A DNA stretch of 64,000 nt from Podospora bellae-mahoneyi (lineage: Eukaryota; Ascomycota; Sordariomycetes; Sordariales; Podosporaceae): contig NW_026946359.1 of assembly GCF_035222275.1 (NCBI RefSeq), forward strand, positions 3,472,001 through 3,536,000. Direction: 5' to 3'. This document shows, piece after piece, positions 21,701 through 32,903 of this stretch; the stretch's first letter is position 1, and each line of letters opens with the position of its first letter. The translations under genes were made by a program, and so were the position numbers. A model generated the notes under the pieces. That model saw only the letters and a program-made list of their open reading frames with translations. It did no database searches and was not told where the DNA came from.

Positions 21701-23200
21701 ATGGCAGTCGTTGCTCCGCCACCCCTATTAAAATCGAAGTTGGACCTCTGGGAATCAAGCGAATCCGCTATATATCCTGCCGTACCACCTTCAGCGCCCA
21801 TGACAGACATAATGTCATACCAATATCCGCCGCCGCCTCAAAACGGCGCTGACATGGACATGTCGCCATCGGGATACTATCCCAACTATTCAGTCTCTTC
21901 ACACACATCATCAGGAATGGATTCGGGGGTCCCATCCAGAGACCGTTCAGACTCGATGAAAATCAAAAGGTCACTATCGACGCCGGCCGTCGGCCCATCT
22001 CCATCCCAGGCCCCGGCACCCCAATCCACGGCATCGCAGCAGTCGACAGCCCAAGGCCAGGACCCGCTTGGGCTGGCAGGAGAAAAGAGAAGAAACAAAC
22101 TTGGCTATCATCGGACATCAGTCGCATGTGGTAAGTCTCGCCCACTTGGAAGTTATGAAGCTACCCTTGTGTGAGTATGGTGCTAAAAACAAGACGATTA
22201 AGGCCACTGCCGCCGGCGGAAGATTAGGTGTATACCTTCCCAAAACGACGTGCAGGGTCGATGCATGAACTGCATTCGACTCAAAAAGGACTGCAGTTTC
22301 TTCCCAGTAGATCAACAACCACCTCCAGACACGAGACAAAAGTCGGCGTCGAGGTCGTCTGTTGGACCCAAAATTGCTTCAGCCTCTTCATCGCCGGCCA
22401 TGCAGAGTGGAATGCCGTCCGACATGCATGGACAACAGCCCTATTCCCAACTCACCATACCATCAATGCCTCCGCCGATGAAGCCAGCTGGCTCCGAAGC
22501 CTACACCCCTGATTCCAAGAGTAAGAAGAAACCCCGAAATCCAACCCGAGAACAACTTGCTGAAACTTCCAAAGTCCCTTCGAGCGCTTCGAGCTCTCGA
22601 GTGTACGATTATGGGCAGTCCGGGATAACAAACTGGATGGCAGATGCTAGCCCGAGCTCCTCTAAACCGAGCGACTTGAATACCAACTGGCGAACTTATC
22701 CGGCTGAATCCCCCATAACGCCGGCTTTTTCCCCATACACGCCACACGCACCGCCTCCATCCGCAACCTGGTCAACGCCCGTAGGCTCCGAGCCTGCTCG
22801 TGACGATCTGGCCTGGTCATCGTCGTACCCGGCGCCGCCACCCCGATCATTGTCCTTTGGTGCCGAGAGCGTCTCGAGTCAAAGCCAGTACCCATCGATT
22901 TCGCATGTCAGCAACCACTCGAGTCGAGATTACAGTCGAAAAGCCAGCTCCATGTCTGCCGACATGTATCCTGCCCCCATCTCAACCGCAATTCCCGGCG
23001 TTGATACGACCCCCGGATCGACACCAACTCATGGTCTGGCGCTTTCCGCTGGGGCTGCCCCATCATCTGCCTATGGAACCTGGCAGCAGCCATACCCATA
23101 TTCCAAACCCACTGATGGTTATGGGGGAGCGTGGGCATATCAAGAATCGGGGCATCCAGGAGATCAGCATTCGACTGAGCACGCCTATTATGAGCGATAG
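21701..23200 (+). CDS. Zn(II)2Cys6 transcription factor
   Basis: Two exons, 21701-22130 and 22203-23200, join as G|GC to give 475 residues. The zinc cluster sits in the middle and is built across the intron: CGHCRRRKIRC followed by CMNCIRLKKDC, spacing C-x2-C-x6-C-x10-C-x2-C-x6-C. It is preceded by EKRRNKLGYHRTSVA and followed by SFFPVDQQP, an arrangement conserved in a group of filamentous-fungal regulators. The rest is Ser/Pro/Tyr-rich and probably disordered. No fungal_trans domain is visible. The start could be ATG 21701 or the in-frame ATG 21800 (442 residues), which begins the stretch MTDIMSYQYPPPPQNG. It is expected to bind DNA in the nucleus. Its targets are unknown. A long gene-free region lies upstream. 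Confidence 0.85.
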
Positions 23201-24935
23201 AGCCAGCGAATCTCATTATGTGGTGGATAGGCTGTGGTCTATGCTGAGCTTGTTGACCAACATAAATGGTTGTGTGAAATTAGGCGGGCGGGATTACTGT
23301 CAGCCGCGGGGCTGCGCCTTGGTTTTATCGACAAAGTGCCATCCAGCTTCTCGCACACCTTCAACACTCTTTTCATGTCGCGGCTCTTTCGGGTCAGTCG
23401 GTGTGATTCCTGGAACTTCTCAAACAGGTTGTGCGCGATGCAAGTTCTTCAATCGGGAAGTTGGGTCTGAGCGCAAACCTTCTTTGGACGCCAAATCGGG
23501 CGACTTGCGACACACGACACACCACATGAGACCTCGGGTGTACCCATGAAAGGCTCTCCATCTGCAAGTTTTGAGCATACGACGAAAGATCGATGGCTTG
23601 TGACCCGATCACACGAAATGTGGCTGACAGCAAGGATGCGAACCGAGCGCCTTGTCCACCACAGTTCACCTCGTCGGCCTCCGCAGTCCCAACTTTAAGT
23701 CCGGCCGACAACGATCATGACGGGGCATATTTTTGATCAAACCAGGAGGCGATGGAAAGAGAGATTGGTGATTATTGACACAGAACCGAGTGAAGCAGCA
23801 GTTTACTCATCTTACCCCTTTTGATCAAGAAAAGACTTGGGCCAGTGTGATGATGATTGCCAACACCAGCTCGGCATATGACTCGTCATCACCAGATTCA
23901 GTAGCGCGATCCATAAAAGCCGGGCAACTATATATCAACGGGCCGTGTCGTGGAACAGGCGGAAACCGGGCGGAACGGCACGGGACGGGAGACTGACGGG
24001 AGTGCCCACACCTTCATGTATCCGGTGAGAGCAGATGCTTCCGGGCTGGTCACATGGCGGTAAACCAGACACACCGGTTCGGCGCATTGCCCCAAGGTGG
24101 AAGGACGTTACACGAGAAAAAAAAAAAAAAGGGACGCCACGCGATGAACGTGGGGGAACACTGGGGAATAATATGACACGTCGACAACAGCACAAGTGCG
24201 GCCAACACACCTGGGTTAGAAATCGGAATCACGATCGCGGTGGTCAAATTGCATCTTTGAGGGCATTGGGAGAAGGTTGTGGAAAACAGATACATGGGGC
24301 ATCAATCAGGGTCATGACTTTTTTTCTTGTTCTTTGTTCGCTTCTATTTTCGCGGATTTTACTGTGGTTTTGTTCTTTTTCATTTGTGTTTTTTGATATA
24401 TGAGTTTTTATTTTCCGAGTTGAGACGCTGTCATCTGTATGATGGGACTAAATAGCGGGTTTGAGGTTATAAGGAAGGCAAATTTGATGTGGAAAGTGGA
24501 ACATGGAAAATGGATGGGTTGTTTGTTTGTTTTTTACATATTATATATACATTCTGCTGCTAAACATGCAGTGGTGTTTTTCTGACGCCGAACCTTTCTG
24601 CATCTTTAGGTTGAATGGAACTGAAGATGTGTTTTATGTTGAGCTTTGTGTTTTGAATACCGCTGGGTTTATAGATGTGCAGATGGGAATGAGGTCAAAC
24701 GATGAATGACATGCCTCGTATGTGAGTGGATGTATATAGATGTCTTGAAGTTGTGGGTTGAGATGGAAAAGAGATGAATGCTAGATGAGTTTTTCTGCAA
24801 AGCAGTGAACTGGTTGTTGACAGACTCTCGATTATTTGCCAATCGTGAAGAGAATGATGTGTATTGTAGGCTGTTCAATATTTAATTCAAGTGACAGGAT
24901 CAACAACCTATTATGAATCAGAATGATTCAAGCTA

Positions 24936-24969
<34 letters not shown>

Positions 24970-26467
24970 TGTCTTCAACGGGGTAAGTAAGTAGCAACTG
25001 AATGAATCTATGGGACATTCATTGCGCTCTCATAGCAGGTGAGATGACTGGAAGAAAGTATAGACACATGTAGGTAATGCAGGTAGGAGGTCGTGTATGA
25101 TATGTATGCAGTAAAGCAGATACATACCACCTACTGTGCTCTATGGTGGAAAGGTGAAATAGGTATACACACGCCCTTGCGAACCCAGAGAATGAGGCGC
25201 CATGGGAAAGAGTGTATACATCATCATGTACATTGTGTATCAACTTGCACAAGTCTTTGTGAAAGGGTCAGGTGAGTCAAGGTCAAAATTTGTGGTCTGA
25301 CTTGTAGTAGAAAAGGTGAAAATTGGAATGTATACATATATAGTAGTGCCAGTAATGTACTATCGAGTGTGAAAGGTGTCAGTGATAGGTTGGTAGATAA
25401 CTTCAACAATACGTCCGGTAATGTCGTAGCCTTGTAGGGATATGCCTGTCTGTTCCTCCATTCCAATGCTACGGGGTGTACTCCCATATTCAGTGACGGT
25501 TACAGTCATATCACACCGGTGTTCTATTGCAGCTAGTATACCAGCGTGCTATCGCAGAGTCCTATTCCCAGTGAACATCTGTGACATCGCCAAAAACTAC
25601 ACCCTCCCCCACACTTACAACTCCGTCCCCCGCTAGGATTCCCCAGACCCCGCGAATTTTTTGCGTCCGTTCGCCCTGCCGTGGACCCCACAACTTGGCG
25701 CGCCCCCCGGCCGCTTTGCTTCCCCCGCAAAACCCACTTTTCCGCCTGCCGCCGTCATTCCCGTCCGTGTAACGGCGCGCGACGCGGGCTGGGCGTGTGG
25801 TTCTGCCGTCTCTCGCACGGGAGTATCCAGCGTCTTTCTTGCCTTGTATGATCTGTGCCGTGTTTGTTCCCTCTTCATGCCAATCCACCTGTTCGTGTGC
25901 CTGCCGTCCCGCCCTTGTTCTTGCTGCCCTGAAACCGAAACTTCTCGTACCTTTCCAGATCCAAATCTGGGACTGATATTATGAATGTAAGCTGGTTATT
26001 GGTGGAAGTATCAAGGCTAAGAAAAAGACTCGCGCAGCACGTGCCGTAAATCGAATATAAAACCGGTACAGGTACATTGTCGTTTCGTTGTATCTAACAA
26101 GAGGGGCCAGTTTGTTTCGCTGAAGGGAACGAGTGGACAAGTCGGGATGTAGCAGTGCAGGCACTCCAAAAGCAGCAGCAGTTCATGCCGGCAAGCCAAC
26201 CTTCCGGTCTGTCGTGGTAGTCGAGGGTGCTTCGAGCCGAGCGCACGGCTGTTGGTATGTAACCTTTCAAACGTACTTCATCCTCGATCAATGGACCCTG
26301 AACCATGTCATGGCCTCCTAGATTGACAGCCTTTGTCACCTTGACGGTCCACCAAACTTCCTCAGTAACAACGAGCAGCCCCCAAGGAATTCCAACTTGG
26401 GTTTTCGGTCAAGAAGAGGTCTCGTCTTGATCATAGCTGTCCATTTTAAGAAGTGAAGTCGGAGCAA
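23201..26467. other. Intergenic, AT-rich, no gene seen
   Basis: Holds the 3' flank of the Zn2Cys6 gene, an A run at 24118-24131 and a T30 run at 24939-24968. GC-rich sequence at 25620-25920 is open in several frames on both strands at once and has no family match. The minus-strand DUF202 gene ends at 26468. Confidence 0.45.
24939..24968 (+). repeat. T30 homopolymer
   Basis: Thirty consecutive T between AGCTACTC and GTGTCTTC. It is a simple repeat, and its length in the assembly may be inexact. Confidence 0.85.
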
Positions 26468-27550
26468 TCAACCTGTGAGCTTCCACAATAACACCATCAA
26501 CGCAACGTAGCACATGAAGCTCAACAAAACGAGCAACGCCACGCTGTTACCGCTGGTCCGGAATTTCTTCTTGACAACAAGGGTCCTTCTTCGCCCCCGT
26601 ACGGTAAGGCCTGTTGGGGTTGCTGGATCGTTTTCTTCGCCGCTACTACTTTCGTCTTCGCTCTCGACCGAATCAAAGAACTGACGGTTGCCTTCGTACC
26701 GCCGGTAGATGGCGACTAGCATGATAGCCGTACCATAACAAGCGAACAAGGCTCCTATGGGGTAGAACTCCGAGGTGAAAATCTTGAGGATGACTAGTGC
26801 AAAGGAGAACTGTGATAGAGCCGTGCGCATATAGGCACCCTCAAAGGTTCGTTGGGCAGCGCGGATTTCCACCAGCCTGAACAAGTAAAGCGTGTGAGCA
26901 GACTGCCTCGTATGTGCATATGGTGAACGACAGAACTGCAGGTGAGTGTCCGAGATATGATCTAGATGGGGCAACTAGCCTGCGACCGCACGCCTCGATC
27001 TGAACAACAAATGGCCTAGAGTAGGCGAGATCGTTCGGGCCCGCTACACGTTCCTACCCGTCAAAAATGCCCCGTGCCGTCTGTATGAAAAGACTTCCGC
27101 AAGTGCGGGGAACGGCAGAGGAAGAGGCGGGAGACACAAGCATGGTGGCGGCGTGCATATCTGACAGGTCTCCACCAAGAAGGACCGATAATCATACCAA
27201 GATGGAAAGGCGGCAAGAAAAGGGGGAGGCTGGATCGAAACAAGGACAATATGGTGACGAATCAGGGGCAGGTGAGGCGTCCAAGGTAAGGAGGTGTGTG
27301 AACAATTGGAGGCAAGGAGAAATAGAGGCTGAGGTGTTGGTCGTACAAGACCGGCACTTCGGAACGACATTGCGAAAGATGAGATCAAGACTCACTCTTG
27401 ACTCGTCAGCACGACTGATCGTGCGCGGTGAAGACGCAGATGGAGTCGGTCCTGGGGGTAAGGATGGAGGGCCTATACATAGCAGACGTCAGTTATTGGT
27501 GCTATTCGGGGAGTGATGAGCGCGCGACGCACCTCGAACATGGACGCCAT
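26468..27550 (-). CDS. DUF202 family membrane protein
   Basis: The main exon (26468-26876) encodes VEIRAAQRTFEGAYMRTALS, then SFALVILKIF and YPIGALFACYGTAIMLV, the DUF202 signature, followed by an acidic loop (VESEDESSSGEEND), a basic patch (RGRRRTLVVKKKFRTSG) and a third membrane segment at the C terminus. A consistent model adds exon 27533-27550 (MASMFE) and exon 27396-27472, with GTGCGT and GTGAGT donors, for 167 residues, though the last intron is long (519 nt). In the same middle exon a different frame reads PPGPTPSASSPRTISRADES, which looks more like the family's usual N terminus, so the 5' structure is unsure. Relatives are small vacuolar or plasma-membrane proteins of unclear function. 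Confidence 0.72.
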
Positions 27551-28577
27551 GCTGAGCGGCTTGTGTGGGTGGTGCTGACTGAGGAATTGATAAGTGAAAG
27601 GGCAAGCTGCCGGGCTTCGTTCGGGGCCGAATCTATTATTATGAGATTAAGCGTGCTGTAGCGCGGATGTCATGAGGTATGAGATGGATGAGAAGATGAA
27701 TGATATCGTGGGCTGTGACGTTGTTTGTTGAAGGTTGCTTCGGTCAGTGGGTCTTGCGTAATTTTGGGGCGGGTTGTGTTATTGTTAGTCTCAAAGCACG
27801 CATAACCCTAACCCGTAACAAGCTGGGCCCGCAGCATTCTCGCATACCTCACACAGGGAAGACAGTGAATGGTATGTTTAGAGCTCTGAGTAATTGAAAG
27901 AATATATGATTTTGAATGTCAATCGAAGTTTTGAGTGTAGTTAGCTATACAAACACTGGAGGCAAATAGAGCTGCCATCGTCACCCAGAACCTATGAAAT
28001 CCATAGTGACATGGCTGGCTCCTGAGTACAACTTGTGTGTGGTTCTCTGACCATTTCCGATGATCATCAGACGCGATATGTTACATGATCAATCTTGCAA
28101 CACAGAATATCTTGTAGAGGCTCGTAAAAATGGAGATTATCTCAAAGGTAAACGTGGACTCAAGACCTCTAGATAAGTAAAGCTCTCACAATGTCAGAAT
28201 TACAGTCAGGAATCATCTGCTCACTGGAAGCAAGAACAGCTGTCCAATCATTTCACAGCATTTACACCAAAAATCCCAACCAATCAACTCACACCATTCT
28301 CACCTAGCGCAGCTCTACCGCCCCTGCAACAGTGGCCCGTGCCTAATATTGATTGCAGGGTTCCCGCAGCACAGTGGAGCAGCCTTGTCGATTGAAGCTT
28401 CGTGGCCGCTTCATTCGAGAGAGAGCTCCCGAGCAGCTCGCGGGCGCAATCATCACCATTGAAACATTTCCCCATCGACGACGCCCTCCTCCACAAACTC
28501 ACACTCACCCACCCAGTTCCCTCTTTTTCTTCAACAACACACACCCACGCAGCTTGTACCCTCAAAAACAAGAAACA
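27551..28577. other. Intergenic between DUF202 gene and OST2 (divergent)
   Basis: A shared upstream region of 1 kb. It contains TAACCCTAACCC at 27803-27814, two units of the fungal telomere sequence. The 28480-28570 stretch is C/A-rich leader of OST2. No gene seen. Confidence 0.5.
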
Positions 28578-29279
28578 ATGGCCCAAAAACGCAACAACGT
28601 CAACCGCGGCGTCTCGCCAAACCCAAAGACAGCCACCACCACCTCTTCCTCAACCACCACCGCCCCCCTCCCTCCAACCCCCAACCCTGCCGCTCCCATC
28701 CCAGGAAGCAGCAGACCAACATCCTCCCACTCCACCACCACCACCTCAGCCAAAAGCTCCGCCTCCGCGCCCGTCGCCCAGACCTGGGACAAGGTCGTCT
28801 CCAACCTAACAACCCACTACCAGAAATCCACACCCCAGCGGACGAAGCTGCTCGATGCGTTTATGGCCTTCTTGGTGGTGGTGGGGGTCCTGCAGTTTGT
28901 GTATTGTGTCTTGGCGGGGAATTACGTACGTTGACATCCAAACAATAATCTGGCTCTTATCCAGGGGGAGGCAGGGGGAGAGATCCCGGGTTGTATATGT
29001 TGCTAACATGTGGTATAACAACAGCCCTTCAACGCCTTCCTCTCCGGCTTTAGCGCGACAGTCGGGCAGTTTGTTCTCACCGCGTCGCTGCGCATTCAGA
29101 CCACCGAGGCGAATAAGAAGGACTTTCCAGCGGTTTCTCCCGAGAGGTAAATGCATACATCACTGCTCATTTGACCCACGTTCAGGGGGCCAGGGGGCTA
29201 ACATTGGAATAGGGCGTTTGCGGATTACGTTGTCTGCAGTTTAATCCTGCATTTCTTCTGCGTGAACTTTATCAACTAG
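28578..29279 (+). CDS. OST2: Oligosaccharyltransferase subunit OST2/DAD1
   Basis: Three exons (28578-28925, 29025-29146, 29213-29279) give 178 residues, with donors GTACGT and GTAAAT. After a Ser/Thr/Pro-rich N-terminal extension of about 75 residues comes the DAD1 core: TKLLDAFMAFLVVVGVLQFV, NYPFNAFLSGFSATVGQFVL, TASLRIQT, then PERAFADYVVCSLILHFFCV and a C-terminal NFIN. This is a small three-helix ER membrane subunit of the oligosaccharyltransferase that N-glycosylates secretory proteins. The N-terminal extension makes it longer than the roughly 110-130 residues of animal and yeast proteins. The gene ends 330 bases from the convergent GRASP gene. Confidence 0.93.
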
Positions 29280-29608
29280 ATTTGCCGGTGAAAAAGGGGA
29301 ACGGGGAAAACCAAACCAAAGCGAGCGAGCGCAAATATTTGCAATCTTTTGGGCCAAAACTGGGGGCAGTGGTGAAATGTGGTGTTTTTTCTTCTTCGAT
29401 TCATCTTTGTTTAACAATTGCTGTATTTTCTGTCTACGTTACCTCTTTTCACCGCGTGAGGAGTGTGCGGTTCATATACCACATCGTACCGTCCCTGCTG
29501 TACAACAAAATTTTACAGCAACAAGACAAGATTCAAGGCCAGACAGATAACTTTATATGATAAACAGGCAGGGCTGGTATAAACAAAATACACATTTCAA
29601 GATGTTCA
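29280..29608. other. 3' region between convergent OST2 and GRASP genes
   Basis: AT-rich sequence with candidate polyadenylation signals for both genes. No coding content seen. Confidence 0.5.
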
Positions 29609-30718
29609 CTATCCCTCCTTGGGTGGAGGAGGTATGCTTCCAGCCCTGGGCGGCCCTCCCATTGGTGGCCCTCCGGTTTTTGGGGGAGGTGGCAACGGTG
29701 AGGCGGTTCGACTTGGCGCGTTGTCCAATTCTCTGCTCTTCTTTTCCTGTTCCTTGAAGTAATCGTCCATGAGATTCGGTCCCGTATGGTGGCCCCTTTC
29801 CTTCTTTTTGCCTCGGGGTGGTGCAGTACCGCCTGTTGTTGGAGGCGGGCCAAGTAGTTGAGCCGGGACAAGAAAGTCTGCCGAGGAGGATGGAGGGGGA
29901 GGAGTAGCTGTGGTAGCCGCCGGAACAAAAGGTGAGAATGACCTTGGGGCAGCGCCGAACTGAGGGATACCACCACCAGATTCACTGCCATCAAAGAGAG
30001 TCTCACCGGGAGCTTGAACTGGCTCGCTAAGAGGGGCAGGGATGCGATGTAGGGCGCCATAGCCGAGGACGCAGCCGAGAGCTCCCTCTCCTCCCCAGTC
30101 ACGCGAGGGCTGGATGGTGACCTCGCGCGTGACGTTGTATTCGTTGTTGTAGACGTAGAGGCGGAGGGGGCGGCCGATGTGGTCTTCTACAAGCTCGGAG
30201 AGGCCGGATTCGCCGTGGAGGACGCCCTCAGGGGTGCCGAGGATGTAATCGCTGTAGGGGAGGAGGCCGGCGGCGTCGGCGGGAGAGTTGGCGGGGACGT
30301 CGAGGACGTGCCAGATGTTGGAGACGACGGAGAGCGGGGTCCATTGGAGGGTGAGGCCTAGGGAAGCGGTGTCGGCGGGGACCGGGACGTGGAGGGCGCG
30401 TGTGCGCTGGCCTTTGGCGGACCAGAGGCCGAGCATCACTGAGGAGCCGGCGCAGTTGCGGACTTCCTGGGCGAAGAGGGAGGGGTCGGAGGATTCCTGG
30501 GGATCAAGGTTAGTTGGAGAGGGCGAGAAGGGGAGTTTGGGGGGAGGTACAATCATGCGCCCGTTGATGCCGACTATGTAGTCGAACCATGGCTCGATGG
30601 AGAGCTCGAGGTTGGTGTTGCGCAGGACTTGGAAGCCGAAACCGCTGTGGGTTTCTCTTGCCTGGGGAGGCGCATCACCGTCGAGACGGGATATGAATCG
30701 GTTGAGGGCGTTGAACAT
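29609..30718 (-). CDS. GRH1: GRASP/Grh1 Golgi reassembly stacking protein
   Basis: A single exon of 369 residues. The GRASP core has two PDZ-like domains: GFGFQVLRNTNLELSIEPWF (about 26-45) with DYIVGINGR, and WHVLDVPANSPADAAGLLPY (about 136-155) with DYILGTPEGVLHGESGL. It ends with YVYNNEYNVTREVTIQPSRD and GALGCVLGYGALHRIP. The C-terminal third is Pro/Gly-rich with PPPPKTGGPPMGG-like runs, the usual disordered tail. Position 2 is Phe, not Gly, so N-myristoylation as in animal GRASPs is not possible. Yeast Grh1 instead uses an acetylated N-terminal helix, and MFNALNRFISRL could form one. GRASP acts at ER exit sites and the early Golgi and in unconventional secretion. Confidence 0.9.
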   Translation of the reverse strand: MFNALNRFISRLDGDAPPQARETHSGFGFQVLRNTNLELSIEPWFDYIVGINGRMIVPPPKLPFSPSPTNLDPQESSDPSLFAQEVRNCAGSSVMLGLWSAKGQRTRALHVPVPADTASLGLTLQWTPLSVVSNIWHVLDVPANSPADAAGLLPYSDYILGTPEGVLHGESGLSELVEDHIGRPLRLYVYNNEYNVTREVTIQPSRDWGGEGALGCVLGYGALHRIPAPLSEPVQAPGETLFDGSESGGGIPQFGAAPRSFSPFVPAATTATPPPPSSSADFLVPAQLLGPPPTTGGTAPPRGKKKERGHHTGPNLMDDYFKEQEKKSRELDNAPSRTASPLPPPPKTGGPPMGGPPRAGSIPPPPKEG

Positions 30719-31040
30719 GTTTTGGGGGGGCTATGTGGTGGTTTGGAGGTTGGGTTGTCGTCGTTTTGAAGAGTGAAGCTGTCTCGAAGGCAGGCTTGGC
30801 ATGTGCAATTGGACAGGGGTCCGGTAATGGATACGGTGGTGTTTATCGGTGACCCGCTCTTCACCTAGAGGGTGGGGCAGGTCTGAGCTTCTCTAAACTG
30901 CAAACGCTCATCCCTGTCTTGGCATCGAGTCTCATTGTGGTTTAAATTCTTGTAAAGTTCTTCTCATGGACAATCTGGAAATTCTAGGTGGAAATGACAA
31001 GCATCTTCCCAGACTCATTCTTGAATTCACATAATACATC
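30719..31040. promoter_or_regulatory. Shared promoter region of GRASP and TGS1 genes
   Basis: A 322-base gap between divergent start codons. No clear TATA box is visible. It must hold the regulatory sequence of both genes. Confidence 0.5.
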
Positions 31041-32124
31041 ATGGGCCAAGAACAGTCTGTGACTGAGCGCGACAAGGCGTCACCAGTCCAAGTGTAGTGG
31101 TAGGCTCCACACTGCCGCGTTCACCAACCAAACACGCTGGAACAGCACTCAACACCAGAATTCAACCTCACACCAACAGAGTCACCAAGAAACGTCCTCA
31201 GAAAATCAGAAAAGATACGAGAGAGAGAAAAACGATCCCATTTGGCGGCATACCCATCCCTTACCGACCCCCATTTGAGCCAGAGCTCAAACAGATCGCC
31301 ATGTCCATCATGAAACCCGTCGTTGGCAAACTGCCACTCACAGATGAATGTCTTCACTACGATGATGTGTGTGAGGTGCCGCAAAATCTTCAAAAGTAAG
31401 CCGCTCAACCCACCTACGTGATTCCACTTAACTAACTCTTCACAGATATTTCCACCAGCGCTACTCAATATTCAAATTCTATGACTATGACATCCGCCTC
31501 ACAAACGATGCTTGGTTTGGCATCACCCCAGAACCCCTAGCCTTGAGGCTCGCCAACGACCTGCCTTCACATCTCTACTCCACCCCACGACGCACGACCA
31601 TAGTTGACCTCTTTGGCGGTGCTGGCGGCAACACGATCGCCTTTGCGCTCTCAGAGAAATGGGAGCATGTCATCTCCATCGAGCGCGATGCCTCCACTCT
31701 CGCATGCGCCCAACACAACGCCGAGGTATACGGCGTCTCCGGATACATCACCTATATCCATGGTGACTGCTTCGACTTTTTGGATCGTCTAAAGCATCAC
31801 CCAGAAACACTGGATTTATCACTACGAGAAAAGTGCGATATGAGCCAGACCGTTCTGTTTGCATCGCCACCATGGGGAGGAGTGGACTATAAGGAGCAGG
31901 ATGTGTTCGACCTGAGCACCATGGAGCCGTACAACCTCGAGGTACTACACAAGGCTTGCAGTCCTATGGAGCATGCTTTGTATTTGCCTAGGACGAGCGA
32001 TTTGAGGCAGATTGCCAAGCTGGCTCCGAAAGGTGAGAAGATAGAAGTGGTGCAGTATTGTATGGATGGGGCGAGTAAAGCGATGGTTGCTTTGATCCCA
32101 GAAGCGACGCCGGAGTTAACTTGA
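31041..32124 (+). CDS. TGS1: Trimethylguanosine synthase (Tgs1)
   Basis: Exons 31041-31093, 31159-31395 and 31446-32124 give 322 residues. The methyltransferase domain begins with YFHQRYSIFKFYDYDIRLTN and DAWFGITPEPLA. Motif I is VDLFGGAGGNTIAFAL (Asp151 and on), then IERDASTLACAQHNAEVYGV, and the catalytic motif SPPWGGVDY (237-245), whose Trp stacks on the m7G base. Tgs1 turns the m7G cap of snRNAs, snoRNAs and telomerase RNA into the 2,2,7-trimethyl form using S-adenosylmethionine. The N-terminal 80 residues are basic and poorly conserved, and the first intron (GTAGTG donor) is less certain than the second. An alternative start is the Met in AMSIMKPVVG. Confidence 0.9.
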
Positions 32125-32509
32125 TTATTTCGGCAATTTGCTTCATTTAGATACTTTTAGACCATAGATACCTCCTCAAGCAAGCAATATGCCTCCCCAG
32201 AACCTGTGAAGAAGTTCGAGGCCGATTATGTAATCTTCAAGAGCTCCGCTTGCCTCGCAAACAAGGCAGGAAATGTGGGTCTCAGCTGTCGTTGCCTCAC
32301 AGACCAAGCACGGGCAGGATGCTCCAACAACACACTGGACCTCGCCGTTGGCCGACCCGAACATCAAGCTCCAGCAATTGCGCGTCCCAGGATCCAGCAA
32401 CATTCGTCTTTGGCGCTGGCATTGCTCACCGAATATTACCGTCGATTCCTCGACGACCTTGTATACACCTCCATTTTCGCACCGGTAGCTCCAATCCCAG
32501 CCAGTTAAC
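32125..32509. other. Intergenic between TGS1 and the V-ATPase subunit gene
   Basis: Three frames are open across part of this stretch on both strands, with Cys-rich translations but no start or splice logic. It is probably the 3' UTR of TGS1 plus promoter. Confidence 0.45.
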
Positions 32510-32903
32510 ATGAAGCCTATCGTCGGCGCCGTGCAGGCATGGTCTTGGTAAGAACGACTCCATCAAACCTCGCCAGTCATGGAAGGCAATGCGCTAACAG
32601 CAACTCACCGCAGCGTTGTGATTTCTCTCTTCGCCCTCGTCGTCCTCGGTATTCTCGGCATTCTCTTCAACAAGAATCACCCAGAGCTCGTCGGCGGTGG
32701 TGAGGACCCCGAGAACGGACCAGAAGTTGCTTCTACCATCTTCACTGCTATTATCATCTACATCGTATGTTGCGCCCCTATACGTATCAAAGTCCAGGAC
32801 AAGATTGCTAATAATGCTTGCCAAACAGGGGTTCATTGTCTTCTGCGGCTTCCAGGGTCTCCTGCACGTACGCCAAAGCCGACGGGGCTCGATTGCGCTA
32901 TAA
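32510..32903 (+). CDS. V-ATPase Vo subunit f / RNaseK-like small membrane protein
   Basis: Three short exons (32510-32547, 32614-32764, 32829-32903) give only 87 residues. The protein begins MKPIVGAVQAWSCVVISLFA and has two membrane helices joined by a loop containing NKNHPELVGG and EDPENGPEVA. It ends in FIVFCGFQGLLHVRQSRRGS. This matches the yeast YPR170W-B protein and animal RNaseK, the f subunit of the V-ATPase proton channel sector: the start, the NxNHxxxVGG loop, the DPEdGP motif and the FCGFQ end all agree. It should sit in vacuolar, Golgi or endosomal membranes as part of the proton pump. Confidence 0.88.

Noticed and set aside
25533-25984. Several overlapping frames on both strands (60-108 codons)
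   Set aside because: GC-rich sequence leaves many frames open at once. None has a start, splice sites or family match.
27044-27388. Minus-strand frame of 114 codons between DUF202 exons
   Set aside because: It is Pro/Leu-rich, lies within the proposed long intron, and does not join in frame to the DUF202 core. Kept only as a reason for doubt about the 5' structure.
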